From NCBI RefSeq assembly GCF_016863335.1, contig NZ_BOOR01000011.1, positions 1-48,592 on the forward strand: 48,592 nt of DNA, written 5' to 3'. Position numbers and translations under genes: made by a program. The notes beneath the pieces were generated by a model, which did no database searches, was not told the origin of the DNA, and worked only from the letters and a program-made list of their open reading frames with translations. Positions 1 through 9,494 of this stretch are shown here, piece after piece. The number at the start of each line of letters is the position of its first letter. Within the stretch, counting starts at the first letter, position 1. This stretch comes from Planotetraspora thailandica. Its GTDB lineage: Bacteria > Actinomycetota > Actinomycetes > Streptosporangiales > Streptosporangiaceae.

Positions 1-2721
1 ACGCGCAAGATCACCGTCGTCGCCCAGGGCGAGATCCTGCAGCTCAAGGACACCATGAACACGATGGTGGACCAGCTGTCCGCCTTCGCCGACGAGGTCA
101 CCCGTGTCGCCCGCGAGGTCGGCACGGAAGGACGCCTCGGCGGCCAGGCCCGCGTGCAGGGCGTCTCCGGGGTCTGGAAGGACCTCACGGAGAACGTCAA
201 CTCGATGGCGAACAACCTGACCTACCAGGTGCGTGACATCGCCGTCGTCACCACGGCGGTCGCCAAGGGCGACCTGACCCGCAAGATCGACGTGGACGCC
301 CAGGGTGAGATCCTCGCCCTGAAGACCACCATCAACAGGATGGTCGACCAGCTGTCGTCCTTCGCCTCCGAGGTCACCCGCGTCGCGCAGGAGGTCGGCT
401 CGGAGGGCCGCCTGGGCGGCCAGGCACGCGTCGAGGGCGTCGAGGGCATCTGGAAGGGCCTCACCGAGAGCGTCAACGAACTCGCCGGCCGCCTCACCAC
501 GCAGGTGCGCGCCATCGCCGCCGTGACCAGCGCCGTCGCCCGCGGCGACCTCACCCAGTCGATCACCGCCGACGCCGAGGGCGAGCTCGCCGACCTCAAG
601 GACAACATCAACACGATGGTGTCCAACCTCCGGGCCACGACGAAGGCCAACGAGGAGCAGGACTGGCTGAAGTCCAACCTCGCCAGGATCTCCCGCCTCA
701 TGCAGGGCCACCGCGACCTCATCGAGGTCTCCCGGCTGATCATGAGCGAGCTGACGCCACTCGTCACGGCCAGCCACGGCGCCTGCTACCTGGTCGTCAA
801 CGGCGAGCTGAGCCTCATCTCCGGGTACGGCATCCAGCCCGGGTCGGGGCCGCGCAGGCGTTTCGCGCTCGGCGAGGGAATCGTCGGCCAGGCCGCGCTC
901 GAGGCCCGGCAGATCATGCTGGAGAACGTCCCCGCTGAAGGCATCACGATCGAGACCGGTCTGAGCAGCTCCGGCCCGGCGCAGATCGTCGTCGTGCCGA
1001 TCCTGTTCGAGAACCAGGTGCTCGGCGTCCTGGAGATGGCTTCGTTCAACCAGTTCAGCGAGGTCCACCTCGCGTTCCTGACCCAGCTCGTGGAGACGAT
1101 CGGCGTCACGATCAACACGATCATCGCCAACTCCCGTACGGAGGACCTGCTCAAGGAGTCGCAGCGCCTGGCGACCGAGCTGCAGGAGCGCTCGGACGAG
1201 CTCCAGCGCCAGCAGGAGGAGCTGCGCAGGTCCAACGCCGAGCTGGAGGACAAGGCGGCGCTGCTCGCCAAGCAGAACCGCGCGATCGAGATCCAGAACT
1301 TCCAGATCGAGCAGGCCCGCCGCACCTTGGAGGAGCGGGCCGAGCAGCTGGCGGTGTCGTCGCGCTACAAGTCCGAGTTCCTCGCCAACATGTCCCACGA
1401 GCTGCGCACGCCGCTGAACAGCCTGCTCGTGCTGGCCAAGCTGCTGACCGAGAACACCGAGGGCAACCTGACCCCGCAGCAGGTCGAGTTCGCCAGGACG
1501 ATCCACGGCGCCGGATCGGCGCTGCTGCAGCTCATCAACGACATCCTCGACCTGTCCAAGGTCGAGGCCGGCCGGATGGACATCCACCCGCAGCAGCTGT
1601 CGCTGTCACGGCTCGTGGACTACATGGAGGCGACCTTCGCGCCGCTCGCGCAGGACAAGGGACTCGCCTTCAGCGTCGAGATCGACCCGACCATGCCCAA
1701 CGAGCTGCGCACCGACGAGCAGCGCATGCAGCAGGTGCTGCGCAACCTGCTGTCCAACGCCGTCAAGTTCACCCCGAAGGGGGAAGTGCGGCTCCAGGTC
1801 ACCCACGCCTCACCCGACGTGCCCTTCGTCGACGAGACGCTGAAGTTCTCCGACAACATCCTCGCCTTCAAGGTCGTGGACACCGGCATCGGCATCGCGC
1901 CGGACAAGCTGGAGGTCATCTTCGAGGCCTTCCGCCAGGCCGACGGCACGACCAGCCGCAAGTACGGCGGCACCGGCCTGGGGTTGTCGATCTGCCGCGA
2001 GATCGCCCGTCTGCTCGGCGGCGAGATCCACGTGGACAGCACGCCCGGCCACGGCAGCACGTTCGTCCTCTACCTGCCGATGGCCTACTCGGGGCCGCTC
2101 GCGGCACGCGACGGCGGCGCGATCACGTCCACGACCGGAACGCCGGAACGCAACCCACGGGTGGCCGTCCTCGACCACGAGGACACCATGCCGGAGATCC
2201 CGCTGCCCACCGACCTGCCGATGCCGCAGCTGGAGCCGCTCCTCGAAGGCCAGAACTGGCAGGGCGACGATCCGCTCACCGGGGCCAAGATCCTCATCGT
2301 CGACGACGACATCCGTAACGTCTTCGCGCTGACCAGCGTGCTCGAACGGCACGGCTCCGTCGTCGTCTACGCCGAGAACGGCCGCGAGGGCATCGAACAG
2401 CTCGAACGCAACGAAGACGTCGCGCTCGTCCTGATGGACATCATGATGCCGGAGATGGACGGCTGGGCCACCACGTCGGCGATCAGGAAGATGCCGCAGT
2501 TCGCCGATCTCCCGATCATCGCGCTGACCGCCAAGGTCATGCGCGGAGACCGGGAGAAGAGCATCGCCTCCGGCGCCTCCGACTACGTGCCCAAGCCCGT
2601 CGACGTCGACCGGCTGCTCGAACGACTGCGCGGCTGGCTCATCCGCGGCCGCGTCGTGACCACGGAATCCTCGGAGCCCGTGTTCGGCTCCGAACTCCCC
2701 GACTCCCACGAAGGGCCGTGA
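1..2721 (+). CDS. Hybrid sensor histidine kinase with tandem HAMP repeats (5' end outside window)
   Basis: The reading frame is open from base 1, so the start lies upstream; the first in-frame ATG is at 55. Residue numbers below count from that ATG. The N-terminal third is a chain of HAMP-like repeats with a period of about 92 residues (GDLTRKI, then GDLTQSI). A GAF-like domain follows (about 215-370), then a long coiled coil (about 375-430) and a HisKA domain with H-box [10 protein letters not shown] (His448). The ATPase domain has N box NAVKF, G1 DTGIGI and G2 [10 protein letters not shown]-terminal receiver domain has its phospho-acceptor at Asp795 ([12 protein letters not shown]) and the conserved Lys in YVPKPVD. 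No membrane segment is visible in the part present, and the HAMP chain is typical of cytosolic multi-HAMP kinases. The response regulator gene starts 3 bp after the stop, so the two are probably cotranscribed and form one phosphorelay. The signal is not evident. Confidence 0.93.
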   Translation, partial: TRKITVVAQGEILQLKDTMNTMVDQLSAFADEVTRVAREVGTEGRLGGQARVQGVSGVWKDLTENVNSMANNLTYQVRDIAVVTTAVAKGDLTRKIDVDAQGEILALKTTINRMVDQLSSFASEVTRVAQEVGSEGRLGGQARVEGVEGIWKGLTESVNELAGRLTTQVRAIAAVTSAVARGDLTQSITADAEGELADLKDNINTMVSNLRATTKANEEQDWLKSNLARISRLMQGHRDLIEVSRLIMSELTPLVTASHGACYLVVNGELSLISGYGIQPGSGPRRRFALGEGIVGQAALEARQIMLENVPAEGITIETGLSSSGPAQIVVVPILFENQVLGVLEMASFNQFSEVHLAFLTQLVETIGVTINTIIANSRTEDLLKESQRLATELQERSDELQRQQEELRRSNAELEDKAALLAKQNRAIEIQNFQIEQARRTLEERAEQLAVSSRYKSEFLANMSHELRTPLNSLLVLAKLLTENTEGNLTPQQVEFARTIHGAGSALLQLINDILDLSKVEAGRMDIHPQQLSLSRLVDYMEATFAPLAQDKGLAFSVEIDPTMPNELRTDEQRMQQVLRNLLSNAVKFTPKGEVRLQVTHASPDVPFVDETLKFSDNILAFKVVDTGIGIAPDKLEVIFEAFRQADGTTSRKYGGTGLGLSICREIARLLGGEIHVDSTPGHGSTFVLYLPMAYSGPLAARDGGAITSTTGTPERNPRVAVLDHEDTMPEIPLPTDLPMPQLEPLLEGQNWQGDDPLTGAKILIVDDDIRNVFALTSVLERHGSVVVYAENGREGIEQLERNEDVALVLMDIMMPEMDGWATTSAIRKMPQFADLPIIALTAKVMRGDREKSIASGASDYVPKPVDVDRLLERLRGWLIRGRVVTTESSEPVFGSELPDSHEGP

Positions 2722-2724
2722 TCG

Positions 2725-3354
2725 ATGCCTGACCGTGCCAAGGTCCTCCTGGTGGACGACCGGGAGGAGAACCTGATCGCGCTGGAGGCGATCCTCAGCT
2801 CGCTCGACCTGGCTCCCGTCCGGGCCCGATCAGGCGAGGAGGCGCTGAAAGCCCTACTCTCCACCGAGTTCGCGCTCATCCTCCTCGACGTGCGCATGCC
2901 CGGCATGGACGGCTTCGAGACGGCCGCCCACATCAAGCGGAGAGAGCGCACCCGCAACATCCCGATCATCTTCCTGACCGTGGTCGACAGCGCCCCGGAC
3001 TACGCCTTCCGCGGGTACGCCGCCGGAGCGGTCGACTACCTCACCAAACCCTTCGACCCGTGGGTGCTGCGGGCCAAGGTCGCCGTGTTCGTCGAGCTGT
3101 ACAAGATGAACCGGCGGCTCGCCGAACAGTCGGCGCTGCTGCGCGAACGCCTGTCGGCCGAACTGCCCGGCGGCTTGGGCGACCAGGCGGCCGTGCTGCC
3201 CGAACTCGCCCGCCGCATCACCGCCGTCGAGGAGGAACTCGCCCGCGTGCGCGACCTCAGCAGCAAGACCGGCGACCCCACACTGGACGGTCCGCTGTCC
3301 GACCTGGCCGACCGCGTCGCCCACCTCCGCGCCGGGTTCGACGCCGTCACCTGA
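2725..3354 (+). CDS. Response regulator with receiver domain and coiled-coil tail
   Basis: The 209-residue protein has a complete receiver domain in residues 5-125: acidic pair Asp11/Asp12, phospho-acceptor Asp55 ([14 protein letters not shown]), switch Thr85 and conserved Lys108 (YLTKPF). The remaining 80 or so residues are predicted helical and charged ([28 protein letters not shown]). There is no DNA-binding, GGDEF or phosphatase domain, so output is probably by protein-protein contact or phosphotransfer. It begins 3 bp after the stop of the hybrid kinase, which argues for translational coupling and makes that kinase the likely partner. The ATG at 2725 is the natural start. Confidence 0.9.
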   Translation: MPDRAKVLLVDDREENLIALEAILSSLDLAPVRARSGEEALKALLSTEFALILLDVRMPGMDGFETAAHIKRRERTRNIPIIFLTVVDSAPDYAFRGYAAGAVDYLTKPFDPWVLRAKVAVFVELYKMNRRLAEQSALLRERLSAELPGGLGDQAAVLPELARRITAVEEELARVRDLSSKTGDPTLDGPLSDLADRVAHLRAGFDAVT

Positions 3355-3365
3355 CCGGGCCCGCC

Positions 3366-3394
3366 CCCTTAATCAGTGGGCCCTTAATCAGTGG
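3366..3394 (+). repeat. Short tandem duplication upstream of the methyltransferase
   Basis: The 14-mer CCCTTAATCAGTGG occurs at 3366-3379 and again at 3381-3394, a 15-bp period. It is AT-richer than its surroundings and sits 30-60 bp upstream of the methyltransferase start. It could be a pair of regulator half-sites or a replication-slippage duplication; the sequence does not decide. Confidence 0.6.
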
Positions 3395-3426
3395 AACGCA
3401 CGCGCGCCATCCGCGAAGGTGGCCCG

Positions 3427-4167
3427 ATGGACCGCCAGACCATCAGCGCCCTCGCACACGCCGACCACCCCATCGCCGCCCCCATCAGCCCCGCGCACGT
3501 CGAACGCCTCCTCGCCCGGACGAAACTCAAAACAGGCGCGCGCATCCTCGACCTCGGCTGCGGAGAGGCCGCCTGGACATTGCGTGCGCTCGAACTCTTC
3601 CCCGAAACGAGCGCCGACGGCGTCGACATCTCCCCCGGCGGGCTGGCCGCCGCCGCGAAGGACGCGCAGGCGCGCGGGCTCGCCGGCCGCATCCGGCTCC
3701 ACGAGACGTCCGCGGCCGGCTTCACGGCTGCCGAGCCGTACGACCTGGTGCTGTGCGTCGGGGCCACGCACGCCTTCGGCGGTCTCGCCCCGACCCTGGA
3801 GGCCGTACGTTCCTTCGTGAAGCCCGGCGGTCTCGCCCTGATCGGGGAGGGCTTCTGGGAGCAGAACCCGTCGCCCGCCCTGCTCACCAGGCTCGGCGCC
3901 ACCCCCGACGAATACGCCGACCTCGCCGGAACCGTGGCCCGCATGGAAGAACCCGGCTTCCGCGTCGTCCACGGGCACACCAGCGAACGCGGCGAATGGG
4001 ACGAGTACGAATGGTCGTGGACCGGCTCCCTCATCCGCTGGGCCGCCGCCCACCCCGGGCCCGACGGGGACACGGCGCTGGCCGCCGCCCTCGACCACCG
4101 TGACATGTGGCTGAACGGCTACCGCGGCGTGCTCGGCTTCGTCACGCTCCTACTCCTGCGCACCTGA
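3427..4167 (+). CDS. Class I SAM-dependent methyltransferase
   Basis: This is a 246-residue soluble protein. The SAM-binding motif I is clear (ARILDLGCGEAAW, near residue 40), followed by an acidic motif II (DGVDIS) and a motif IV-like segment (YDLVLCVGATHAFG), all of the Methyltransf_11/25 type. The substrate cannot be read from the sequence. I prefer the ATG at 3427, preceded by a purine-rich GAAGGTGG ribosome-binding site (3414-3421), over the in-frame GTG at 3391, which would add 12 residues. The gene is on the same strand as the two-component pair but 72 bp away, so cotranscription is uncertain. It is close in size to class I methyltransferases that act on small molecules. Confidence 0.85.
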   Translation: MDRQTISALAHADHPIAAPISPAHVERLLARTKLKTGARILDLGCGEAAWTLRALELFPETSADGVDISPGGLAAAAKDAQARGLAGRIRLHETSAAGFTAAEPYDLVLCVGATHAFGGLAPTLEAVRSFVKPGGLALIGEGFWEQNPSPALLTRLGATPDEYADLAGTVARMEEPGFRVVHGHTSERGEWDEYEWSWTGSLIRWAAAHPGPDGDTALAAALDHRDMWLNGYRGVLGFVTLLLLRT

Positions 4168-4185
4168 CCGAAGTCCAGCTCAGTG

Positions 4186-4383
4186 CCCACAGGACCGGCT
4201 TCCCTCCTCGCTCAGGGCTCGTCCCTCACCCCTCGCTCATCAGTCCAGCTCAGTGCCGCGCCCGTACCCCACACGGCCTCGCTCCGCTCGGCAGAACGGG
4301 CGCCCACAGGCACCGGCTTCCCTCCTCACTCAGGGCTCGCCCCTCACCCCTCGCTCGTCAGTCCAGCTCAGTGCCGCGCCCGT
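4186..4383 (+). repeat. 80-bp imperfect direct repeat at the 3' end of the NYN gene
   Basis: Two copies about 80 bp long (4186-4265 and 4303-4383) lie 117 bp apart and differ at only a few positions. Shared landmarks are CCGGCTTCCCTCCTC, CTCAGGGCTCG, CCCTCACCCCTCGCTC and CAGTCCAGCTCAGTGCCGCG. A third fragment, GTCCAGCTCAGTGCC, precedes the first copy at 4173-4187. The second copy runs into the last codons and stop of the NYN gene (stop at 4368-4370), so the duplication probably began from the gene's 3' end. No separate gene is seen in 4168-4367. Confidence 0.85.
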
Positions 4384-5753
4384 TCGAGGGCGTCCCAGAA
4401 GCCGCGGCGCAGGGCGTGACGGACCTCGTCGTGAAGAAGGAAGTCGATGGGCAGTGACGAGCCCTGCAGCAGGCGCGCCTCCAAGTCGGAGGGCATGCGC
4501 GGCTTGCGGGCGAGCACCGCCTCCAGCCACAGCGCCGGAGCGTCACGTGCGACCGAGTCGCCGAAGTCGTGGCCCTCCTTGTGCGCGGCCTTCACCGCCT
4601 CGGCCAGCGTCGTGGTGCCCGAGTTCTGCACAGGCACGGGGGCCGGCTGCGGCCCGGTGTACGGCCCGAGCGGCGCCGAATAGCTCCCCGTCGTCGACGA
4701 GTACGCGTTCGCACCGGACGAATAACCACCCGTGTCCTGCGAACTCCCCGGATAGCTACCCGCGGTGCCCGTGCCCGCCGGGTAGCTCCCGGTGACGCCC
4801 GTGTTGCCCGCGTTCCCCACGTTGGGCGTGTAAGGGTTCGGCGCCGGAGCGGGAGCGGGCGGAGGGGCCTGAACCACGGGCGGCGGAGGAGCGGGAGCCG
4901 GAGGAGGAGGCGGCGGCACCGGCTGGGGCGCAGGCTGCGGCTCCGGGGTGTATCCCGAATACGCCGGCAGGGACGGTTGCGCCGGAAGCGCGGGCGGGTT
5001 GACCTGCGGCGGACGCGCGTGCGAGGACGAGCGCCCACCGGGCTGTGAACCGTTGGCCGGGACGATGCCGGCGCCGGGTGAGCCGTTCACCAGCGGCACC
5101 ACCGAACCGCCGGGCTGTGAGCCGTTGGCGAGAGGCACCACGCCGTTGCCGTGCGACTGCCCGTTGGACGAAGGCTGGTGATGCTGCCCGTTGCCCGATG
5201 CGGGCCCGGGGTCCGAGCCCGCGGTCAGCGTGACGAACTGCCGCAACTCGCTGGAGCCGATCTCGACGAAGTCGTCGCTCTCCTGGCGGAGCGTGCGGGA
5301 GACCGCCCAGCTTCCGTCGGCGGAGATGTGCACCACGGTCACCCGGATGCCGAGGTCCTGCGCGTCGCTGACCACTTGGGCGAGGTCTTCGTCGCCGCTC
5401 ACCACGACGGCGTCGCAGACGGCGTTGTTGCGCGCCAGCGTCATCAGGTCACGGTGCACCTGTGCGTCGACGCCTTCACGCCGGCCCGGCCGGATGCGTC
5501 CGAGGCGAAGCTTGAGACCGGGAATGTCGGCCAGCACGTCGTGTTCCGGGGTCCTGCGGCCTTCGACCGTCGCCTCGTACCAGTAGCACCGCAGCAGCGG
5601 AAGACCGGTGCGTTCACGCGACAGACTGGTCAGGAGTTGCAGAAGCCCGGGGAAGTCCCAGGAGACGGCCTCGCGATGGCGGGTCCCGTGCACGGCCATC
5701 GCGCCGTCAGCCAGCAAGTAGCCGGCGTCAACGAACAGCGCACACCGATCCAC
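4368..5753 (-). CDS. NYN-domain (PIN-like) putative RNase with proline-rich linker
   Basis: Residues 1-150 form an NYN/LabA-like nuclease domain. Its acidic residues are in place: Asp9 in ALFVDAGYLL, Asp96 in GVDAQVHRD, and Asp121/Asp123 in VVSGDEDLAQ. A long low-complexity linker follows, with repeated NGSQPGG units and then a Pro/Ala run and a Gly/Ser/Tyr-rich stretch. A conserved-looking helical C-terminal domain ends the protein (about 390-461: FGDSVARDAPALWLEAVLARKP). NYN proteins act on RNA; the target here is unknown. The frame is open up to 5888, but I place the start at the GTG at 5751-5753, where the NYN strand begins and a GGAGGAAGG site sits 10 or so bases upstream. That gives 461 residues. 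Confidence 0.85.
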   Translation of the reverse strand: MDRCALFVDAGYLLADGAMAVHGTRHREAVSWDFPGLLQLLTSLSRERTGLPLLRCYWYEATVEGRRTPEHDVLADIPGLKLRLGRIRPGRREGVDAQVHRDLMTLARNNAVCDAVVVSGDEDLAQVVSDAQDLGIRVTVVHISADGSWAVSRTLRQESDDFVEIGSSELRQFVTLTAGSDPGPASGNGQHHQPSSNGQSHGNGVVPLANGSQPGGSVVPLVNGSPGAGIVPANGSQPGGRSSSHARPPQVNPPALPAQPSLPAYSGYTPEPQPAPQPVPPPPPPAPAPPPPVVQAPPPAPAPAPNPYTPNVGNAGNTGVTGSYPAGTGTAGSYPGSSQDTGGYSSGANAYSSTTGSYSAPLGPYTGPQPAPVPVQNSGTTTLAEAVKAAHKEGHDFGDSVARDAPALWLEAVLARKPRMPSDLEARLLQGSSLPIDFLLHDEVRHALRRGFWDALERARH

Positions 5754-5933
5754 GCGACACCGCCCTTCCTCCGTGGCTTTCCCAGGGTAATGAAGCGGGT
5801 GATCGTCCGAGGGAGAATCCTTGCGATTCAGCCCGCGCTCACACGATGGGGATCTTGTGGGCCCGCACCCTGGGGAAGGAGTGTTCACGGAGACCGTACC
5901 AGTTTGTCCTACTCTTGCCTCCCCTCCGAACGG

Positions 5934-8285
5934 TCAGGACCATGAGCGAGCGCTGACCGCCACAACCCCGAAAAGCAGGCTTTCGTCCCTGGTCGCGAGG
6001 TTGAGTACGGCATGCCGTCCGAGCACGGTGTGCATGGTCCCCACGATCACCCCGCCGAGCCCTCTCTTGGCCGGGCCCCCGGCACCCGCCTTGGCGGCGT
6101 GATCGCTCAGGGCCACCAGTCCGTCGGTGCCGTCGTCCCCGTTCCAGACCACGAGATCGATCCTCGCGGGGGTTGCGGCGGGAGCCAGCCCGGCGAGCGG
6201 CACCCTCAGACCGCCCTTCCCCCCGACCACGGCCGCGGTGTCCAGCACGGCCGCCCGGCTGTACGGCCGGCTGTCGTCGGTGGCCATCACGACCAGGCTC
6301 CATCCCGCGTGTTGCGACGCGCCCCATCGCATCGAGGGGTCGGCGACCCACCACCGCCCGCTTCCCGCCCCGCGGACCAGCGACGTGACGTCGGCGAACG
6401 CCTGATAGCCGTGCCTGATGGGCAGGTCGCTGCCGGCGACCTCGGTGGCGCGCACGGTCACATACCGGCTCGATCCCGGAGCCTTCACCCTGACCAGTCC
6501 GACGGGCGCCGAACTCCGGCCGGTGGCCGACCAGTACAGCCCCGCCCAGAGCACCCGGCCCCCGGCCGGCAGTTCGAGAAGCCCGCAGCTCGAGCTCCGG
6601 GTCGACGCGTCGCCGTCGTGATCGACGGGCACGGCGATCCGGGGGCCGGTTCCCGGGCGGATCCTCTTCGTCTCGCAGCCGGCCGGCGCGGGCGAGGAGC
6701 TGAGCAGGGTGTTGCCGATGGCCCGGGTGGTGACCCGCCCGTCGGCGGCGTAGCGGGCCGTGGCCCCCGAGGACCGCACGCCCAGGGTCGAGTGCGTGGA
6801 CACGACCTGCCCGCCCGACGTCACCCGCAGCCCGAGACCACCGCCCACGGGCGCGTCGGCGGCGACGAGAACCCTGAGGAAGACGGTGGTCGCCTCCCCG
6901 GGAGCCAGGGCGCCGTGGCTGCACGTCACGACCTGCCGCGCCGTACGGCAGGCCCAGCCGTCCAACGTGCCCACCGACGGCGCGGTGCCCCTGCCTTTCG
7001 CGGCTCCGCCCGCCATGAGGGCGACGCCGGAGGGAAGGGTCACGGCGGCCTTCACGTCTCGGGTTAGCGCCTCGCCCGTGTTGCGGAGCCGTACGCCGAC
7101 GATGCCGGACCTCGCACGGACCAGGGCGCCGAGCGGGTCGATGGTCGCGGCCAGCGAGGCGTGCTCCGGCGTCGCGGCGTGACCGCCGGTCGTGTGCCTG
7201 CCGGACTGGTGCCTGCCGGTGGGGGCCGCCGCGTGCGACGGCCCGCCCGGCTGCGGCGGCGCGACGTCCTGTGTGCGGTCCGGCTTTTCCGGGGTGGCGG
7301 ATCGGGCGCTCGGAGAGGGGGTGGGCCCCGAGGGGGTGCCTGCCGTACCCGGCGAACGGGGGCCCCTGGCCGCGGGCCAGCCGCCCGGCCCGCCGTCGGA
7401 GAGCGGCTCGGCGATCAGTATGAACGCGACCGTGGCCGCCGTCGCCGCGGCGCCCGCGACGAGAGCCCGGTGCGGCGCGGGCATCCGTCGGATGGCGGCG
7501 GCGACCCCGCGCGGCGGAGAGCCCGCCGCCTCACGCTCCCTGGCGAGGTCGGCGAGATAGCCGTCGATGTGCGGCCCCACCACCAACTGGCCGACGATGA
7601 CCCGCAGGCCCTGGGCGAGGTCGGCCAGCTCGAGAAAGGCCGCCCGGCAGTCGATGCACTCGGCGACGTGCTCGTCCACCGTCTGGCCTTCGCGCTTGGG
7701 CAGCCGGCCCTCGACGTGCTGAGGGATCTTCGCCAGGATCGGGCCGCATTCGTCCCGGGGCCCGCCCTCCCGGTGCAGCTGGAGGTAGGCCTGTCGCAGC
7801 CCGTCGCGGGCCCGGTCGGCCAGGGCCCCGACGCCGCCGACCGACATCCCGAGCAGGTGGGAGATCTCCGCCGGCCGGGCGTTCTCGACGTCCATGTGCC
7901 ACAGGACCATGCGCCACCGCTCGGGCAGCGAGAAGAACGCCCGCGCGAGCACCGCGCGCTCCAGGCCGGTGAGCTCGGGGTCGACGTATATCCCGTCCGG
8001 GTCGGTCAGGTCGACGGCGCCGATGGCCACATAGCGGCGCACGGCCATCAGAAGGTAGGGGCGGAAGGCGAAGAACGGCCCCTCGCCCGCCCTGACCACG
8101 TCGAGCACGCCGGCGAAGGTCTCGACCAGGATGTCCTCGACCGCCTCGTCGCCCTGGAGGAACTGCCGGGCGAGCGACCGGGCCGCGACCGCGTGGCGCT
8201 GGTAGAGCATGCCGTACGCCGAGGCGTTGCCTCCTCTGACGGCTTCCAGCAGTTCCACGTCCGTTTGCCGGTCTTTTCTACTCAT
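5934..8285 (-). CDS. ECF sigma factor fused to zinc-finger anti-sigma, membrane segment and ectodomain
   Basis: This 783-residue protein joins a cytosolic transcription factor to an extracytoplasmic domain. Residues 8-85 match sigma region 2 (YGMLYQRHAVAARSLARQF) and 105-170 match region 4 (SLPERWRMVLWHMDVENARPAE, then an HTH). A zinc-binding anti-sigma signature follows (His206, Cys210, Cys213 in DEHVAECIDC). One hydrophobic segment (about 274-293) comes before a Pro/Ser/Thr-rich linker. The outer 400 residues contain a DUF11-like beta domain (AAVTLPSGVALMAG) and a further beta-rich domain (PVDHDGDAST; GGRVLWAGLYWSATG). ECF groups with built-in zinc-finger and membrane parts are known in actinobacteria (ECF52-like architecture); exact group assignment is not possible here. 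The frame is unbroken, so this is a real fusion. Release of the sigma part by proteolysis is inference. Confidence 0.88.
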   Translation of the reverse strand: MSRKDRQTDVELLEAVRGGNASAYGMLYQRHAVAARSLARQFLQGDEAVEDILVETFAGVLDVVRAGEGPFFAFRPYLLMAVRRYVAIGAVDLTDPDGIYVDPELTGLERAVLARAFFSLPERWRMVLWHMDVENARPAEISHLLGMSVGGVGALADRARDGLRQAYLQLHREGGPRDECGPILAKIPQHVEGRLPKREGQTVDEHVAECIDCRAAFLELADLAQGLRVIVGQLVVGPHIDGYLADLAREREAAGSPPRGVAAAIRRMPAPHRALVAGAAATAATVAFILIAEPLSDGGPGGWPAARGPRSPGTAGTPSGPTPSPSARSATPEKPDRTQDVAPPQPGGPSHAAAPTGRHQSGRHTTGGHAATPEHASLAATIDPLGALVRARSGIVGVRLRNTGEALTRDVKAAVTLPSGVALMAGGAAKGRGTAPSVGTLDGWACRTARQVVTCSHGALAPGEATTVFLRVLVAADAPVGGGLGLRVTSGGQVVSTHSTLGVRSSGATARYAADGRVTTRAIGNTLLSSSPAPAGCETKRIRPGTGPRIAVPVDHDGDASTRSSSCGLLELPAGGRVLWAGLYWSATGRSSAPVGLVRVKAPGSSRYVTVRATEVAGSDLPIRHGYQAFADVTSLVRGAGSGRWWVADPSMRWGASQHAGWSLVVMATDDSRPYSRAAVLDTAAVVGGKGGLRVPLAGLAPAATPARIDLVVWNGDDGTDGLVALSDHAAKAGAGGPAKRGLGGVIVGTMHTVLGRHAVLNLATRDESLLFGVVAVSARSWS

Positions 8286-8450
8286 TGCGACCTCACGATT
8301 ACGTTGAGTTGCACCGCCATTAATTCCGCAACGGATGTCATTGCTAAACCGCGCAGACGGCTTTACCTCTTCGACCTGCGTGTTTCACGTTCTGCGGGGC
8401 AGGCCGGGGCAGGCGGAACCGTCGAGGGCGGCGGCCCTACGCTGTGCACC

Positions 8451-8987
8451 ATGAGTGACCGCGAAAAGCTGCTGGACGAGATCAAGAACAAGGGCGTCGT
8501 GCACGGCCGGGTGGTGCTGTCCTCAGGACGGGAGGCCGACTGGTACGTGGACCTGCGCAGGATCACCCTGGACGGCGTGGCGGCCCCGCTCGTGGGACGG
8601 GTGATGCTCGACCTGACCGAGGACCTCGGTTACGAGGCGGTGGGCGGGCTCACGCTGGGTGCCGACCCCGTGGCCACGGCGATGCTGCACGCCGCCGCCG
8701 CGCGCGGGCGCACGCTCGACGCATTCGTGGTGCGAAAGGAAGGCAAGGCGCACGGCCTGCAGCGGAGGATCGAGGGCCCGGACGTCGCCGGGAGGCGAGT
8801 GCTCGCGGTCGAGGACACGACCACGACGGGCGCGTCGGTGCTGACCGCCGTCGAGGCGCTGCGCGAGGCGGGCGCCGAGGTCGTGGGCATCGCCACGATC
8901 GTGCACAGGGGAGGCGACGAGAACCTGGCCGCCAGCGGCCTGCCGTACCGCTCGGCTTTCAGCCTCAGCGACCTTGGTCTCGCTTGA
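8451..8987 (+). CDS. pyrE: Orotate phosphoribosyltransferase
   Basis: The 178-residue enzyme makes orotidine 5'-phosphate from orotate and PRPP in UMP synthesis. The PRPP-binding motif is clear (RVLAVEDTTTTGASVLTAVEAL), as is the OPRT catalytic loop region (VVRKEGKAHGLQRRIEG). Length is normal for the family. The ATG at 8451 is preferred because the protein then begins at the usual SDREKLLDEI helix; the frame is open far upstream only because of GC bias. It is divergent from the ECF fusion gene, with a 165-bp gap containing an AT-richer stretch (8285-8345) suited to promoters. It does not cluster with other pyrimidine genes. Its 3' end overlaps the convergent small membrane protein gene by 23 bp. 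Confidence 0.95.
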   Translation: MSDREKLLDEIKNKGVVHGRVVLSSGREADWYVDLRRITLDGVAAPLVGRVMLDLTEDLGYEAVGGLTLGADPVATAMLHAAAARGRTLDAFVVRKEGKAHGLQRRIEGPDVAGRRVLAVEDTTTTGASVLTAVEALREAGAEVVGIATIVHRGGDENLAASGLPYRSAFSLSDLGLA

Positions 8988-9408
8988 CCATGAATTCCTG
9001 GCGCTCGCCCTGGGCCCCCTGCTCGCGCGGGGTTCCGTTCTCGTACACCCGCACCGTGCCGGCGTCGTCGAGCACGACGTCGAGCTCGGGGTTGGAGTAG
9101 GACGCCTGCTCTCCGCGGGTCATGTCCCTGTCGATGAGGACGTCGCCCCCGGGCACGCGGACGAACACGGGGCAAAGGTCGGCCTGGCAGACCAGTTGCA
9201 CGGTGGGCACCTTCTCAGGCGGAGTGGCCGGCTCCGATGAGGGGCTCGCGGGAGCGCTCGGCGTGTCAGGGACGGGGGCGCTGCTCGAATCCAAGGAGGA
9301 GAACAGCGCCCTCGCACCCACGCCGATCAGTGCGAGCAGCACGATGACCGCCAGGCCGGCTAAGGCGAGCCTGGCGATGCCCAGCGGGTCAGACCTGTGG
9401 CGTCCCAC
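8965..9408 (-). CDS. Small membrane-anchored protein with beta-rich outer domain
   Basis: This 147-residue protein begins with a short basic head (MGRHRSD), then one membrane helix (about residues 12-34, LALAGLAVIVLLALIGVGA). A Ser/Pro/Ala-rich linker follows (40-65), then a compact outer domain with two cysteines (VCQADLCPVF) and a run of predicted strands (VRVPGGDVLIDRDM; LDVVLDDAGTVRVYENG). The layout resembles RodZ C-terminal or DUF4115-type domains, but the match is too weak to name. Its last 23 bp overlap the end of pyrE on the other strand. The DedA-family gene lies 86 bp upstream on the same strand and could be cotranscribed. Confidence 0.75.
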   Translation of the reverse strand: MGRHRSDPLGIARLALAGLAVIVLLALIGVGARALFSSLDSSSAPVPDTPSAPASPSSEPATPPEKVPTVQLVCQADLCPVFVRVPGGDVLIDRDMTRGEQASYSNPELDVVLDDAGTVRVYENGTPREQGAQGERQEFMVKRDQGR

Positions 9409-9494
9409 ACTTGGAGACTAACCGGTGCGCGGCCTCCGGGAAGGGGCCATGACGGGGCGTTGATATGGACGGCGCATCCGCGCCGACCTGCGGC

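Noticed and set aside
1810-2709. Long minus-strand frame opposite the hybrid kinase
   Set aside because: It is antisense to a clear ATPase and receiver domain; its composition is that of a GC-bias shadow.
7161-8450. N-terminal extension of PyrE
   Set aside because: It lies opposite the ECF fusion gene and carries no family sequence; PyrE homology begins at the ATG at 8451.
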